Shown: in pieces, positions 1 to 7,898 of the stretch | Layout of the letters: every line of letters begins with the position of its first letter | Position numbering within the stretch: position 1 is the first letter of the stretch | Made by a program: the position numbers and the translations under genes | Notes under the pieces: model-generated | Database searches by the model: none | The model's input: the letters and a program-made list of their open reading frames with translations, nothing else | What the model was told of the DNA's origin: nothing | NCBI RefSeq assembly: GCF_026155325.1 | Contig: NZ_JAPFPW010000014.1 | Coordinates: 1-64,000, forward strand | Length of the DNA stretch: 64,000 nucleotides | DNA from: Desulfobotulus pelophilus | GTDB lineage: Bacteria; Desulfobacterota; Desulfobacteria; Desulfobacterales; ASO4-4 | Reading direction: 5' to 3'

Positions 1-1971
1 CCATACCCTGCTCTCACAAGGGCAAGGTACAGGTTTCAATCCACGCCCCCGCATGGGGGGCGACGGATCTGAGAAAAAAGTACCCTTCAGCCTTGTTTGT
101 TTCAATCCACGCCCCCGCATGGGGGGCGACCAGGTGCCTTCCGGGGCCAGCCCTTACGGGAAGGTTTCAATCCACGCCCCCGCATGGGGGGCGACCTGTA
201 TGCGCTATTTGCACATCGAGAGTGTAAGTTTCAATCCACGCCCCCGCATGGGGGGCGACGTTTCGATATTCCCGGCGGGTACAGTGGGGGATGTTTCAAT
301 CCACGCCCCCGCATGGGGGGCGACGCTGAACACCATCCTCATGGATGCGGACGGGGAGTTTCAATCCACGCCCCCGCATGGGGGGCGACCATGGCCAGCC
401 ATTCGTCCGTGGTCTCGGCGTGTTTCAATCCACGCCCCCGCATGGGGGGCGACGTGTGGCCCTCTATCGGGAGGCCCGCCATAAGGCGTTTCAATCCACG
501 CCCCCGCATGGGGGGCGACCAATGCACATCCAGTCCGATCCGTCGCTATCGCCAGTTTCAATCCACGCCCCCGCATGGGGGGCGACTGCCCTGCTATGTT
601 TTGCAAGGACAAGGATTCGTTTCAATCCACGCCCCCGCATGGGGGGCGACCAACCTTAAAAGCCTTGACAACAAAACTGGACAGTTTCAATCCACGCCCC
701 CGCATGGGGGGCGACGGGGCTGGACAAAACTATATCGTTACTGATTTAGTTTCAATCCACGCCCCCGCATGGGGGGCGACCTACAGCCACAATGTTCTGG
801 ACACCTCTCAACCCGTTTCAATCCACGCCCCCGCATGGGGGGCGACATTTTTGTAATCATATCCAGTGCCGACACAACGAGTTTCAATCCACGCCCCCGC
901 ATGGGGGGCGACGTGGACGAGCAAGACGAGGCAACGGATAGAAGAAGTTTCAATCCACGCCCCCGCATGGGGGGCGACAGGTAAGAGGTGGCAGTGTTTC
1001 AGGCATACAAAAGTTTCAATCCACGCCCCCGCATGGGGGGCGACTCCAAGAGTGGAGGGCTATATTGATGCTGAATTTGTTTCAATCCACGCCCCCGCAT
1101 GGGGGGCGACTTGTAGGCCAGCCGATGCTGCATGTAGATATCGGCGTTTCAATCCACGCCCCCGCATGGGGGGCGACCTAAATTACTGCCTACTTTCGTT
1201 CTGCTCATGCAGTTTCAATCCACGCCCCCGCATGGGGGGCGACAAGGTATGGCGACAAACTGGCTGAGTCTATTATGGTTTCAATCCACGCCCCCGCATG
1301 GGGGGCGACCTCTGCGCCCGGAGGGGGAATAACCTTGTAGCCGGGAGTTTCAATCCACGCCCCCGCATGGGGGGCGACAAAGCAAGGGACAAAAAGCAGG
1401 GCATACAGGGGGTTTCAATCCACGCCCCCGCATGGGGGGCGACGTGCCTCAAGTGATGACAGCGTACGCACAAGGGAAGTTTCAATCCACGCCCCCGCAT
1501 GGGGGGCGACGCCGACCCCTCCCCATGTAAAACATAACAGAGAGGTTTCAATCCACGCCCCCGCATGGGGGGCGACTGGGGCCGTGAGGCCCAGATGAGC
1601 AAGGTAATGGTTTCAATCCACGCCCCCGCATGGGGGGCGACTCGACCTGTCTTTGTGTTGCCGTAGTAGGAGATCAGTTTCAATCCACGCCCCCGCATGG
1701 GGGGCGACATGTGGCAAGAAGGATTCCCGGGTATAAACGTCGTTTCAATCCACGCCCCCGCATGGGGGGCGACTTTAATCGCTAATTTCAAGGTTTCCGA
1801 GTTGTCGGTTTCAATCCACGCCCCCGCATGGGGGGCGACAGTTATGCACAGGCATGTGCGCACTGATAATTATGGTTTCAATCCACGCCCCCGCATGGGG
1901 GGCGACCAGCCAGCTAGCCGAGGGGGATCAGGCATGGATGTTTCAATCCACGCCCCCGCATGGGGGGCGAC
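1..1971 (-). CRISPR. Type I-C CRISPR array, 30 repeats in view, open at left edge
   Basis: Thirty copies of one 32-bp repeat start at 33, 99, 164, 228 and so on; the last three are 1808-1839, 1875-1906 and 1940-1971. By eye all copies are identical. They enclose 29 complete spacers of 32-37 bp (mostly 33-34). Bases 1-32 are a spacer, so the array runs on past the left edge. Read on the minus strand, the repeat begins GTCGCCCCCC, forms a 7-bp CGCCCCC/GGGGGCG stem with loop CATGC, and ends with the 11-nt tag TGGATTGAAAC. This is the classic I-C repeat cut by Cas5c after the stem. The leader and cas2 lie to the right, so transcription and new spacer addition are inferred from right to left. Confidence 0.99.
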
Positions 1972-2196
1972 TGTAGCTCAATAAAGATAATCTAAAGCAA
2001 CAAGTTAAGGTAAGCTTTCAGCGAACCTCCTTTCTTTTACCTTAAAAGTCCAGTAAAAAATGTTTGATTTTAATTTAACCATTGTTTTCTAAAGATTTTT
2101 TTAATGTGCGAACATCTTTTGCTTTTTTTAATTTAGTTGCTGAAAAGACAGCCTGTTTCTTTCCAATGGCCTCAGACCGCTACTCTCTCGCAAATC
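1972..2196 (-). promoter_or_regulatory. CRISPR leader
   Basis: This 225-bp AT-rich stretch lies between the cas2 stop codon and the first repeat at 1971. It has many A and T runs, unlike the GC-richer array, and encodes no convincing protein. Its position downstream of cas2 and next to the repeat in the cas transcription direction is where I-C leaders sit. It should contain the array promoter and the integration anchor for new spacers. I could not pick a single convincing -35/-10 pair. Confidence 0.8.
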
Positions 2197-2487
2197 TTAA
2201 AAAATCAGAGGCCCATCCATATCCAGACTGGGTTTGGCTCCGACATGCTCCACCTTGGGTTTCCAGTTTTTTCCCATGTAGTAAAAGCGCAAGCTATCTT
2301 CCAGCGGTTCGATTTCTTTTAGCAGCTGGTTTTTCAGTTTTACCCAGAGGGTTGGATCGACGGAACACTCGAACACGGAATACTGGACGCGTTGTCCGTA
2401 ATCTTCAAGGGTTTTCGCTATGCGGCGAAGACGCCTTCTGCCTGCAATATCTGCAGTTTTTACATCGTAGCTTACCAGCACCATCAT
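2197..2487 (-). CDS. cas2: CRISPR-associated endonuclease Cas2
   Basis: 96-residue protein, normal for Cas2, the structural partner of Cas1 in the spacer integration complex. The N-terminus MMVLVSYDVKT is the typical first beta strand carrying the conserved aspartate, followed by an RRLRRIAKTLEDYGQRVQYSVFEC-type ferredoxin fold. A GGAGGT Shine-Dalgarno sequence six bases upstream selects the ATG at 2487 over the longer frame start at 2520, which would overlap cas1. It is the last cas gene, four bases after cas1 and just before the leader and array, the standard I-C position. Confidence 0.95.
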   Translation of the reverse strand: MMVLVSYDVKTADIAGRRRLRRIAKTLEDYGQRVQYSVFECSVDPTLWVKLKNQLLKEIEPLEDSLRFYYMGKNWKPKVEHVGAKPSLDMDGPLIF

Positions 2488-2491
2488 GGGT

Positions 2492-3517
2492 TCACCTCCA
2501 AAGAAAGGGAGGATAGCCATCCAGATCCCCCCGAAGATGTCGTGCCAGCAACCTTGCCTGAATGAAGGGTATCAGGCCTTTGGCTATCTTTTCATCTGTA
2601 AAAGGGTGGGTCAGGGTTTCCTGTTTCATTTTCTGCCATGCGGCCAGCACCCGTTTTCTGGCTTCATCTTCCAGGGTAACGGCTCCACTGTCAGGATTTG
2701 TTAGAAAGTCGGAGGCCCTGACTTGCTCCCGATTGATCAGGGATACTGTCAGGCGATCACAGAAAACAGGACGAAGTTCCTCCATCATGTCCAGGGCGAG
2801 ACTGGGCCGACCGGGCCTGTCCTTATGAAGAAAGCCTACGGCAGAATCCAGCCCCACGGTTTCCAGCGCACTTCTCACATCATGGACAAGCAGGGTGTAG
2901 AAGAGGGAAAGGAGAGCGTTGACGGCATCTTTGGGTGGTCTGCGGTTTCTGCCTGAAAAGGCAAAGGCCGGGTCGTCTTTTCGGATCAGATCCGGGAAGG
3001 CGGAGAAATAGGAACGGGCAGCGTCCCCTTCCATCCCACGGGCTGTATCGCAATCTTCTATAGAAGTAAGTTTGCGTATGCGGTCGGAAAGAAGTTTTTC
3101 CGTTTCTCGCAGGGCAGGGGTTTCCCCGTGATCCCGGATGCACCGCAGGAGCGCCTGACGACAGTTGTAGAGCTTGCCTGCCACAAAGGCAGCGGCAAGG
3201 GTTCCGGATTTATCCGCAATATCTGCAGCGCGGTACTGCGCCCGACGCAGCAGCACATTGCCATGCAGGGGGCCATGCACCTTGGCAAGAAAACGGCCCG
3301 TATCCGTGAGAAAGGTTACGGCCACATTGCGCTCCGCACAGAAACCCATCAGCCATGGACTCATGCCCACTGTACCAAAGCACACAATGCCGGAAATTCC
3401 GTGTATGGGAATTTTCATGTCCGGCCCTTCTTCCAAGCGGATACGAATGGTTTCCCTTTCCTTGGAAAGATAGGCCCCCGGTTTGGTGATATAAAGGATG
3501 TTTTGCAGAGGTTTCAT
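2492..3517 (-). CDS. cas1: CRISPR-associated endonuclease/integrase Cas1 (type I-C)
   Basis: 341 residues, full length for Cas1, which with Cas2 inserts new spacers at the leader end. The metal-binding residues can be placed: Glu163 in the RGMEGDAARSYF segment, His231 in GFLHKDRPGRP, and the acidic pair Asp243 and Glu246/247 in LALDMMEELRP. The start ATG overlaps the cas4 stop in an ATGA junction, so translation of the two is probably coupled. Nothing in the protein looks damaged, so adaptation is likely functional. Confidence 0.97.
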   Translation of the reverse strand: MKPLQNILYITKPGAYLSKERETIRIRLEEGPDMKIPIHGISGIVCFGTVGMSPWLMGFCAERNVAVTFLTDTGRFLAKVHGPLHGNVLLRRAQYRAADIADKSGTLAAAFVAGKLYNCRQALLRCIRDHGETPALRETEKLLSDRIRKLTSIEDCDTARGMEGDAARSYFSAFPDLIRKDDPAFAFSGRNRRPPKDAVNALLSLFYTLLVHDVRSALETVGLDSAVGFLHKDRPGRPSLALDMMEELRPVFCDRLTVSLINREQVRASDFLTNPDSGAVTLEDEARKRVLAAWQKMKQETLTHPFTDEKIAKGLIPFIQARLLARHLRGDLDGYPPFLWR

Positions 3518-4149
3518 GTGAGATCCTCGGAAAGCCGTTTTTGCAGCCAGAGTTTTGCAGATTTGGCTTTGGGCTGACAGATGTCAAAAAGGGAGCAGCG
3601 GTCACAGCGGTCTTTCCGGTACCTGGCCTTTGGCAGTACGCCGCTTTCCATCATGGCATGGTATTCCATGGCCGTCTGGCGGGTAAGCTCCCTCAGGGCA
3701 GCATCAAAAGGAACGGTTTCTCGTCTTCTCGGGCTTGCGTAGAAAAGAAAACCTTCCCGTATTTCTGTATGCAGCATTTCTTCCAGGCAGATGGCTTGTG
3801 CGCAAAGCTGAACCCGATCCGCCTCAATCAGCTTGGGTTTTCCACGCTTGTATTCCACTGGTACGGGCTGCCAGATTTCTTTTTCGATTTTATGAAATTC
3901 CACGCAGTCCGCCACGCCAAAAAGACCGAGGGAAAGGCTTTTCAACGGCATGGCGTAGCAGAGGCGTACTCCGGATTTTTCCTGTTCTCCGCCTTTATCT
4001 ACCCGCTCATGCAGTACACGGCCTTCGGCGGTGAAGCGATTTTCCTCCCATTCCCGATCCACATGGATAAGTCCGCACTGGCGGGGACAATAGATCATGT
4101 GCTGCATACCGGAGACGGGAAGAAAATCGGCTTCAGGATACATAATCAA
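3514..4149 (-). CDS. cas4: CRISPR-associated exonuclease Cas4
   Basis: 211 residues, a RecB-family nuclease with a 4Fe-4S cluster that trims prespacers and selects their PAM end. Cluster ligands are probably Cys21 (YCPRQC) plus Cys182, Cys185 and Cys191 in CDRCSLFDIC. The nuclease motif III lysine is in the VEYKRGK segment. The gene overlaps cas7 upstream and cas1 downstream with ATGA junctions. Its presence between cas7 and cas1 is characteristic of subtype I-C and implies that spacer uptake is PAM-selective here. Confidence 0.95.
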   Translation of the reverse strand: MIMYPEADFLPVSGMQHMIYCPRQCGLIHVDREWEENRFTAEGRVLHERVDKGGEQEKSGVRLCYAMPLKSLSLGLFGVADCVEFHKIEKEIWQPVPVEYKRGKPKLIEADRVQLCAQAICLEEMLHTEIREGFLFYASPRRRETVPFDAALRELTRQTAMEYHAMMESGVLPKARYRKDRCDRCSLFDICQPKAKSAKLWLQKRLSEDLT

Positions 4150-4988
4150 AAACCTTCTATGATTTCAGGTTCTAATCCTGCAAGCGGCTCCATGTCGAAG
4201 AAGGGTGCCTCGCCTTTGGGGTTGAGACTTCTGTGGACTTTGGCAGAGGAATACTGTCCAGATTTGCAGTTATGTTTCCACCAGAAGACTTTTTCGACAA
4301 CAAGGGAGCCTTCTGGTCGAGCCGACGAAGCATCGTTTTCAAAAAGTTTTGGCAGAATCTGTTTGATAGTTTCGGCATCCTCATCATTGAATCCGGTTTT
4401 TTCGGAAAGCTGTGGATTCATGCTTCCATAGAAAATATAGATTCCCTGATCTATACGATGCTTCATACCCATGGTATCGGAGCCTCTTTTTGTTCCATCA
4501 CCTTCACCGCTGACACTTTTTGTGATTTGAGTACTGGTGATTGAAACGGGGGCGATACTGAAGGCTGACTGAACAGAGACAGGCCCTCGAATGGGAATGG
4601 AAACACCTTTCGTTTCGTCACCTCCAAAGGCAAAGAGTTGACCAAAAGCCCTTACATCCAGCCATTTTTTACATGCGGCTTTTATGGTTTCATCGGGTTT
4701 CGTTTTTTTTGCGTTAAAGGCTTCCTTTCCTAATCCGAATTCGGCCGATTCGGCCCTTTCTTTCAGACTGCCCATTCCATCAATTTTACGGTCGTCAGAT
4801 TGAACAAAAATAGGGTGGCCTTTTTCGGAGAGACGATCCCGGATTTTTCTTTTAATACAGACATCCGTCACTTCTCCAAATCCGTCATAGTTGATACGGG
4901 GGCGATTGCCGTTCAAAGGGTCACCGTTTGGGTTAGCATTTTTGACTGAAAAAATTACGGCAAAGTCAATTTTGTTTGAAAGACTCAT
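4146..4988 (-). CDS. cas7c: Cascade backbone protein Cas7c (Csd2)
   Basis: 280 residues, a Csd2/Csh2-family RAMP protein. Multiple copies coat the spacer part of the crRNA in the I-C Cascade complex. The N-terminus (KIDFAVIFSVKNANPNGDP) carries the family's NPNGDP motif and is followed by a GNRPRINYDGFGEVTDVCIKRKIRDR-type segment typical of Csd2. ATGA overlaps on both sides (cas8c, cas4) point to coupled translation. Length and motifs are normal. Confidence 0.96.
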   Translation of the reverse strand: MSLSNKIDFAVIFSVKNANPNGDPLNGNRPRINYDGFGEVTDVCIKRKIRDRLSEKGHPIFVQSDDRKIDGMGSLKERAESAEFGLGKEAFNAKKTKPDETIKAACKKWLDVRAFGQLFAFGGDETKGVSIPIRGPVSVQSAFSIAPVSITSTQITKSVSGEGDGTKRGSDTMGMKHRIDQGIYIFYGSMNPQLSEKTGFNDEDAETIKQILPKLFENDASSARPEGSLVVEKVFWWKHNCKSGQYSSAKVHRSLNPKGEAPFFDMEPLAGLEPEIIEGF

Positions 4989-6943
4989 GCGTTTTCTCCT
5001 TTATCATTTGATCTTTTAAATTCTCTCCGCTGACAATGGAAACCAAGCAGGTATTCTCCAGAAAGCCGGGTATCATTCATATAGTCTGATCTTTCGAAAA
5101 GGGCATGGACATCATCCAAGAGTTTGTTCATGTTGGTGAGAAAGCTAGGGCGAAGACTATGGAGTCTCTGCATGTAAGGCTGGAGAGATTTTTCTATGGT
5201 AAGCCAGGTTGAGCAGGGGTAGTCAGCAAAGCGCTGCATCAGCCGGTTTGCTGCTGTGGGGTGAGAATTGCCATTGGGGTTGGCTGCATATAAGGCGATG
5301 GCTTCAATATGATCCGCAATGGCGAGAAGTCGTCCGTAAAGGTAGTCTCTTGAGGTACATGTTACATCCAGAGCCATGGAATATTCCTTCCGTTTTTTAG
5401 GGTCGGGGTGTCGGATATGAAAACTGCGGTAAAGGGCACAGGCCACGCCCATGCATTTTTCCCATTCCCAGTGTTCCATTCCGATTCGGTTTGAAGTTCT
5501 GCTTATACAGCTTGTCATGAGATCAAGCGGTACCTGCTGACCATCCATGATGCAGGGAACAAGGCGCTCAATGGTTGCTTTTTTAAGCTTGTCGTCCAGC
5601 CTTTGCCCAAAGGCTGCTTCTGCGATGTTTTTGGGTGATGGAGCGGAAAGTGACCAAAACACTTCTTTCTTTTTATTTTTTGTATCATTCTTTTTTCGGG
5701 TAAGACGTTGCCACCAAACGGAATCCGTATGCCAGTTTTCCAGCCGCACTAAAAATTCGGAACCAAGCAGTTCCCGGTAATAGATGATACTCATGCGTCC
5801 AGGGGTGGCAGAGTCCAGTCCGATCATGACAATGTCTTCGGTTGGTGAGATTGTTTTAGCATAACCCTTAATGAAAGATTTCAGTTTTGAGGCAAAGCGT
5901 TGGCCTGCATCCCGTGTATGATCTGGCGATTGGGGAATTTCTTCTTCCGTGAATGGCGTGTCTTCATCCCAGAGCTCATGTGTTTCTGTTAAAGGCTGGG
6001 GGATGGTTTTTCCGGATACGGCCCAGCAGACAAAGGCTTGATCACCATTGCGGACACCCTGGCGAGAGATCAGCCATGCAAGGGAACTGTGGGTCTTTTG
6101 TGATATAACGCTTCCGACAGAGCATGCCTGCAGGTTCTCGGTAAAACGTCCACGATAGGTATAGCCGGTATTGTCATTTGCCGAGATAAGCTTGGCTTTG
6201 TCTCCTGAGTGGCGGAGTTTGGCTGGATGCTGGTTTGCAATAAGAGTTTTTTTACCTTCAACATGACAAAATCCTTCTCCTTGATTTTGATCTTGCAGAT
6301 AGGATATCCAGGCATTTTGTAGAGATTTGTCTCCCCATGTATCACTTTCGGGATCTCCAGGGATGTGGATACTCCAGCATACCAGAGCATCCCCTTGATC
6401 CTGAACGGCTTTTCCTTTCACTTTTTTTTTGGTCAACATACGGAAAATGGGTGGAACAGCCCCTTCTTCCTCTGGCCAAGATGTTCGAAGAATATTTTGG
6501 TTGTCTGTAAAAAGGACTCCGCAGGAAATAAGATCCTGTACGAGCTGTTCTTTTTTTGCGTAGCGTAAAACAGCCTGTACTTTGTGATGTGTGTATGGGG
6601 AGTTTGCCCAGCCAGAAAGAAGTTTTAAATATGATTTAAAATAGCTTTTTTTGGTACCGCCATATTTTGCATAGTCTCCTCCGCAGTACTGGATTTTATC
6701 AATCAGGGGATGTGGAGCTTCTCCGCTTGTTCTACCTGCTGATTTTTCAGTGGCGGGTAGGGGGATGAGTAGCTTATCCAAGATGCTCGCGCGTTTGAAA
6801 TTCCCATAGTTGTCAATTTCGATATGGATATGTGCCTGTTGTACGGTATGTCCGATGGGAAGAAGTCGGGCCTGTTCTGTCATCAGTTGTTCGTTGTTGC
6901 AGCAGGCTTCATATGTTTCATAGAGTTTTTGAATCCAGCTCAT
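4985..6943 (-). CDS. cas8c: Cascade large subunit Cas8c (Csd1)
   Basis: 652 residues, Csd1 family. This subunit recognises the PAM (5'-TTC in known I-C systems). In I-C an internal start in this gene can also yield the small subunit Cas11c. Two in-frame ATGs exist, at 6949 and 6943. I chose 6943 because it gives an ATGA overlap with the cas5c stop, as at the other junctions from cas5c to cas1, and it sits eight bases after a GAGGAG Shine-Dalgarno sequence, whereas 6949 is only two bases away from it. The N-terminus MSWIQKLYETYE is typical of the family. Confidence 0.94.
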   Translation of the reverse strand: MSWIQKLYETYEACCNNEQLMTEQARLLPIGHTVQQAHIHIEIDNYGNFKRASILDKLLIPLPATEKSAGRTSGEAPHPLIDKIQYCGGDYAKYGGTKKSYFKSYLKLLSGWANSPYTHHKVQAVLRYAKKEQLVQDLISCGVLFTDNQNILRTSWPEEEGAVPPIFRMLTKKKVKGKAVQDQGDALVCWSIHIPGDPESDTWGDKSLQNAWISYLQDQNQGEGFCHVEGKKTLIANQHPAKLRHSGDKAKLISANDNTGYTYRGRFTENLQACSVGSVISQKTHSSLAWLISRQGVRNGDQAFVCWAVSGKTIPQPLTETHELWDEDTPFTEEEIPQSPDHTRDAGQRFASKLKSFIKGYAKTISPTEDIVMIGLDSATPGRMSIIYYRELLGSEFLVRLENWHTDSVWWQRLTRKKNDTKNKKKEVFWSLSAPSPKNIAEAAFGQRLDDKLKKATIERLVPCIMDGQQVPLDLMTSCISRTSNRIGMEHWEWEKCMGVACALYRSFHIRHPDPKKRKEYSMALDVTCTSRDYLYGRLLAIADHIEAIALYAANPNGNSHPTAANRLMQRFADYPCSTWLTIEKSLQPYMQRLHSLRPSFLTNMNKLLDDVHALFERSDYMNDTRLSGEYLLGFHCQRREFKRSNDKGENA

Positions 6944-7659
6944 AAGCATGTCTCCTCAATCTCTACGTGTCGCAGGTTCTTGCCGAGTTCAAATTGCTTG
7001 GGTTCCATGGGCCGAATAAATTTTCGGATAGTACAGTCTTCAGGTTTCGGGAATTCGATAATGCCGTGTTTCATGACAGGGTACCAGAAACGGGTTTTTA
7101 AAGCGTTTTCTCCTGTTTCATCGGGGTAGTCAAAACCATGAAACATCAATCCAAAGCCTAGTTCATCCAAGCCGTCATAGTCACTTTTTCCTTCACCAAA
7201 TTCACAGGGTTCCACATATCCCTGGCAGTCCCGCGTCCCAAGAAAGATGTCTTGCCTTCCTCCTTTCTCCAGCATTCGTTTTGCAATGGCGTAGTGTTTG
7301 CCATTAATGCGATCGGGTGCCAGTTCTGTTCGGTATTCATTCCATACAAAGTAGGCTTCAACCTGATACTCGACGTTGGCAAGAAATGTGTAGATTGCAA
7401 GACTGTTGCCTCCACTAAAGGAGATCGGTTTCATTCCTTTGGTCTGGGTGCGGATAGGGTTCATGATCCGTACTTTTTTAATTTTCCATATGAGGGTTGG
7501 TTTTGAGTATATGGATTTGACCACGCCTTTCAGTGCATCATAGGTTGGCACATGATAAGAACATTTTTCTCCCCCGATCCGTGACGTTGGATCTGTAAAC
7601 AGGGCGTATCGCCCGCTTACTTTAAAGCTGATACTGTTTTTTATGATTCCATTTTTCAA
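6940..7659 (-). CDS. cas5c: Cas5c crRNA-processing endonuclease
   Basis: 239 residues. Type I-C lacks Cas6, and Cas5c (Cas5d) cuts pre-crRNA at the base of the repeat hairpin and then stays on the 11-nt 5' tag. Lys121-His122 in NGKHYAIAKRML correspond to the catalytic Lys-His pair known from Bacillus halodurans Cas5d, and Tyr51 or Tyr40 could supply the third residue. The start codon is TTG at 7659, supported by a perfect AGGAGG five bases upstream; there is no upstream in-frame ATG that fits. It is the first gene of the six-gene Cascade/adaptation operon and has its own upstream regulatory region. Confidence 0.95.
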   Translation of the reverse strand: MKNGIIKNSISFKVSGRYALFTDPTSRIGGEKCSYHVPTYDALKGVVKSIYSKPTLIWKIKKVRIMNPIRTQTKGMKPISFSGGNSLAIYTFLANVEYQVEAYFVWNEYRTELAPDRINGKHYAIAKRMLEKGGRQDIFLGTRDCQGYVEPCEFGEGKSDYDGLDELGFGLMFHGFDYPDETGENALKTRFWYPVMKHGIIEFPKPEDCTIRKFIRPMEPKQFELGKNLRHVEIEETCL

Positions 7660-7699
7660 GGAAACCTCCTCGTATTAAGCCGTAGAATCTATTTTACAC

Positions 7700-7761
7700 C
7701 CAAATTTATATTTTTTTTACTTCATTACATATGAATACTTTTGTTTGGTTCAAGATGTCAA
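7700..7761 (-). promoter_or_regulatory. Putative cas5-8-7-4-1-2 promoter overlapped by a guide target site
   Basis: On the minus strand TGTAAT (7729-7724) is a good -10 element, with TTGAAC (7753-7748) 18 bp upstream. A perfect TTGACA (7761-7756) is 18 bp from the weaker TATTCA (7737-7732). A 5'-TTC-3' PAM at 7735-7733 is followed by a sequence starting at 7732. That sequence matches the first 18 positions of the degenerate spacer at 7824-7792 except at 6, 9 and 12. The TGTAAT hexamer lies inside this target at positions 4-9. Promoter elements and target are seen in the sequence; their use is inferred. Confidence 0.6.
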
Positions 7762-7778
7762 TGGCATTTTTTTGAAAA

Positions 7779-7846
7779 GTGGTGGGGCGATTTTTTCTGT
7801 TTACCATTTTACATCGTTTCATATATTTCAATCCACGCCCCACCGA
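7779..7846 (-). ncRNA. Putative crRNA-like regulatory guide (degenerate repeat-spacer-repeat)
   Basis: Within the 239-bp cas3-cas5c gap, the minus strand at 7841-7825 reads GGGGCGTGGATTGAAAT, identical to the last 17 bases of the CRISPR repeat except the final base. After exactly 33 nt (7824-7792), the native spacer length, ATCGCCCC (7791-7784) matches the start of the repeat after its first base. The remaining repeat halves are lost, but GGTGGGGCG in the first half-repeat and CGCCCCACC in the second are perfectly complementary. The 5' tag needed for Cascade loading is thus kept. The architecture resembles CreA/CreR guides of other CRISPR subtypes. Transcription and processing are inferred. 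Confidence 0.72.
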
Positions 7847-7851
7847 TGGCT

Positions 7852-7880
7852 ATATTAACGTTATTTGTGTGAAAAATCAA
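7852..7880 (-). promoter_or_regulatory. Candidate promoter of the crRNA-like guide
   Basis: On the minus strand TTGATT (7880-7875) and TAATAT (7857-7852) are separated by 17 bp. They would start transcription near 7846-7845, immediately before the conserved part of the first degenerate repeat. Each hexamer has four of six consensus bases, so this is a modest match. Its position right after cas3 and right before the guide is what a dedicated guide promoter would require. Read-through from cas3 is the alternative. Confidence 0.4.
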
Positions 7881-7898
7881 TTTTTTGCAACAGGCAAA

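Noticed and set aside
53-1984. Many open frames across the array translating to repeated SIHAPAWGAT, FNPRPRMGGD or SPPMRGRGLK motifs
   Set aside because: They are translations of the CRISPR repeat in different frames. No ribosome sites, and the period equals the repeat-spacer unit.
7715-7732. Mini-frames ATG-TAA and ATG-AAG-TAA at the guide target, as in CreT toxin RNAs
   Set aside because: No Shine-Dalgarno sequence precedes them and the predicted transcript starts downstream. Autorepression of cas5c onward is the simpler reading, though a CreTA-type toxin is not fully excluded.
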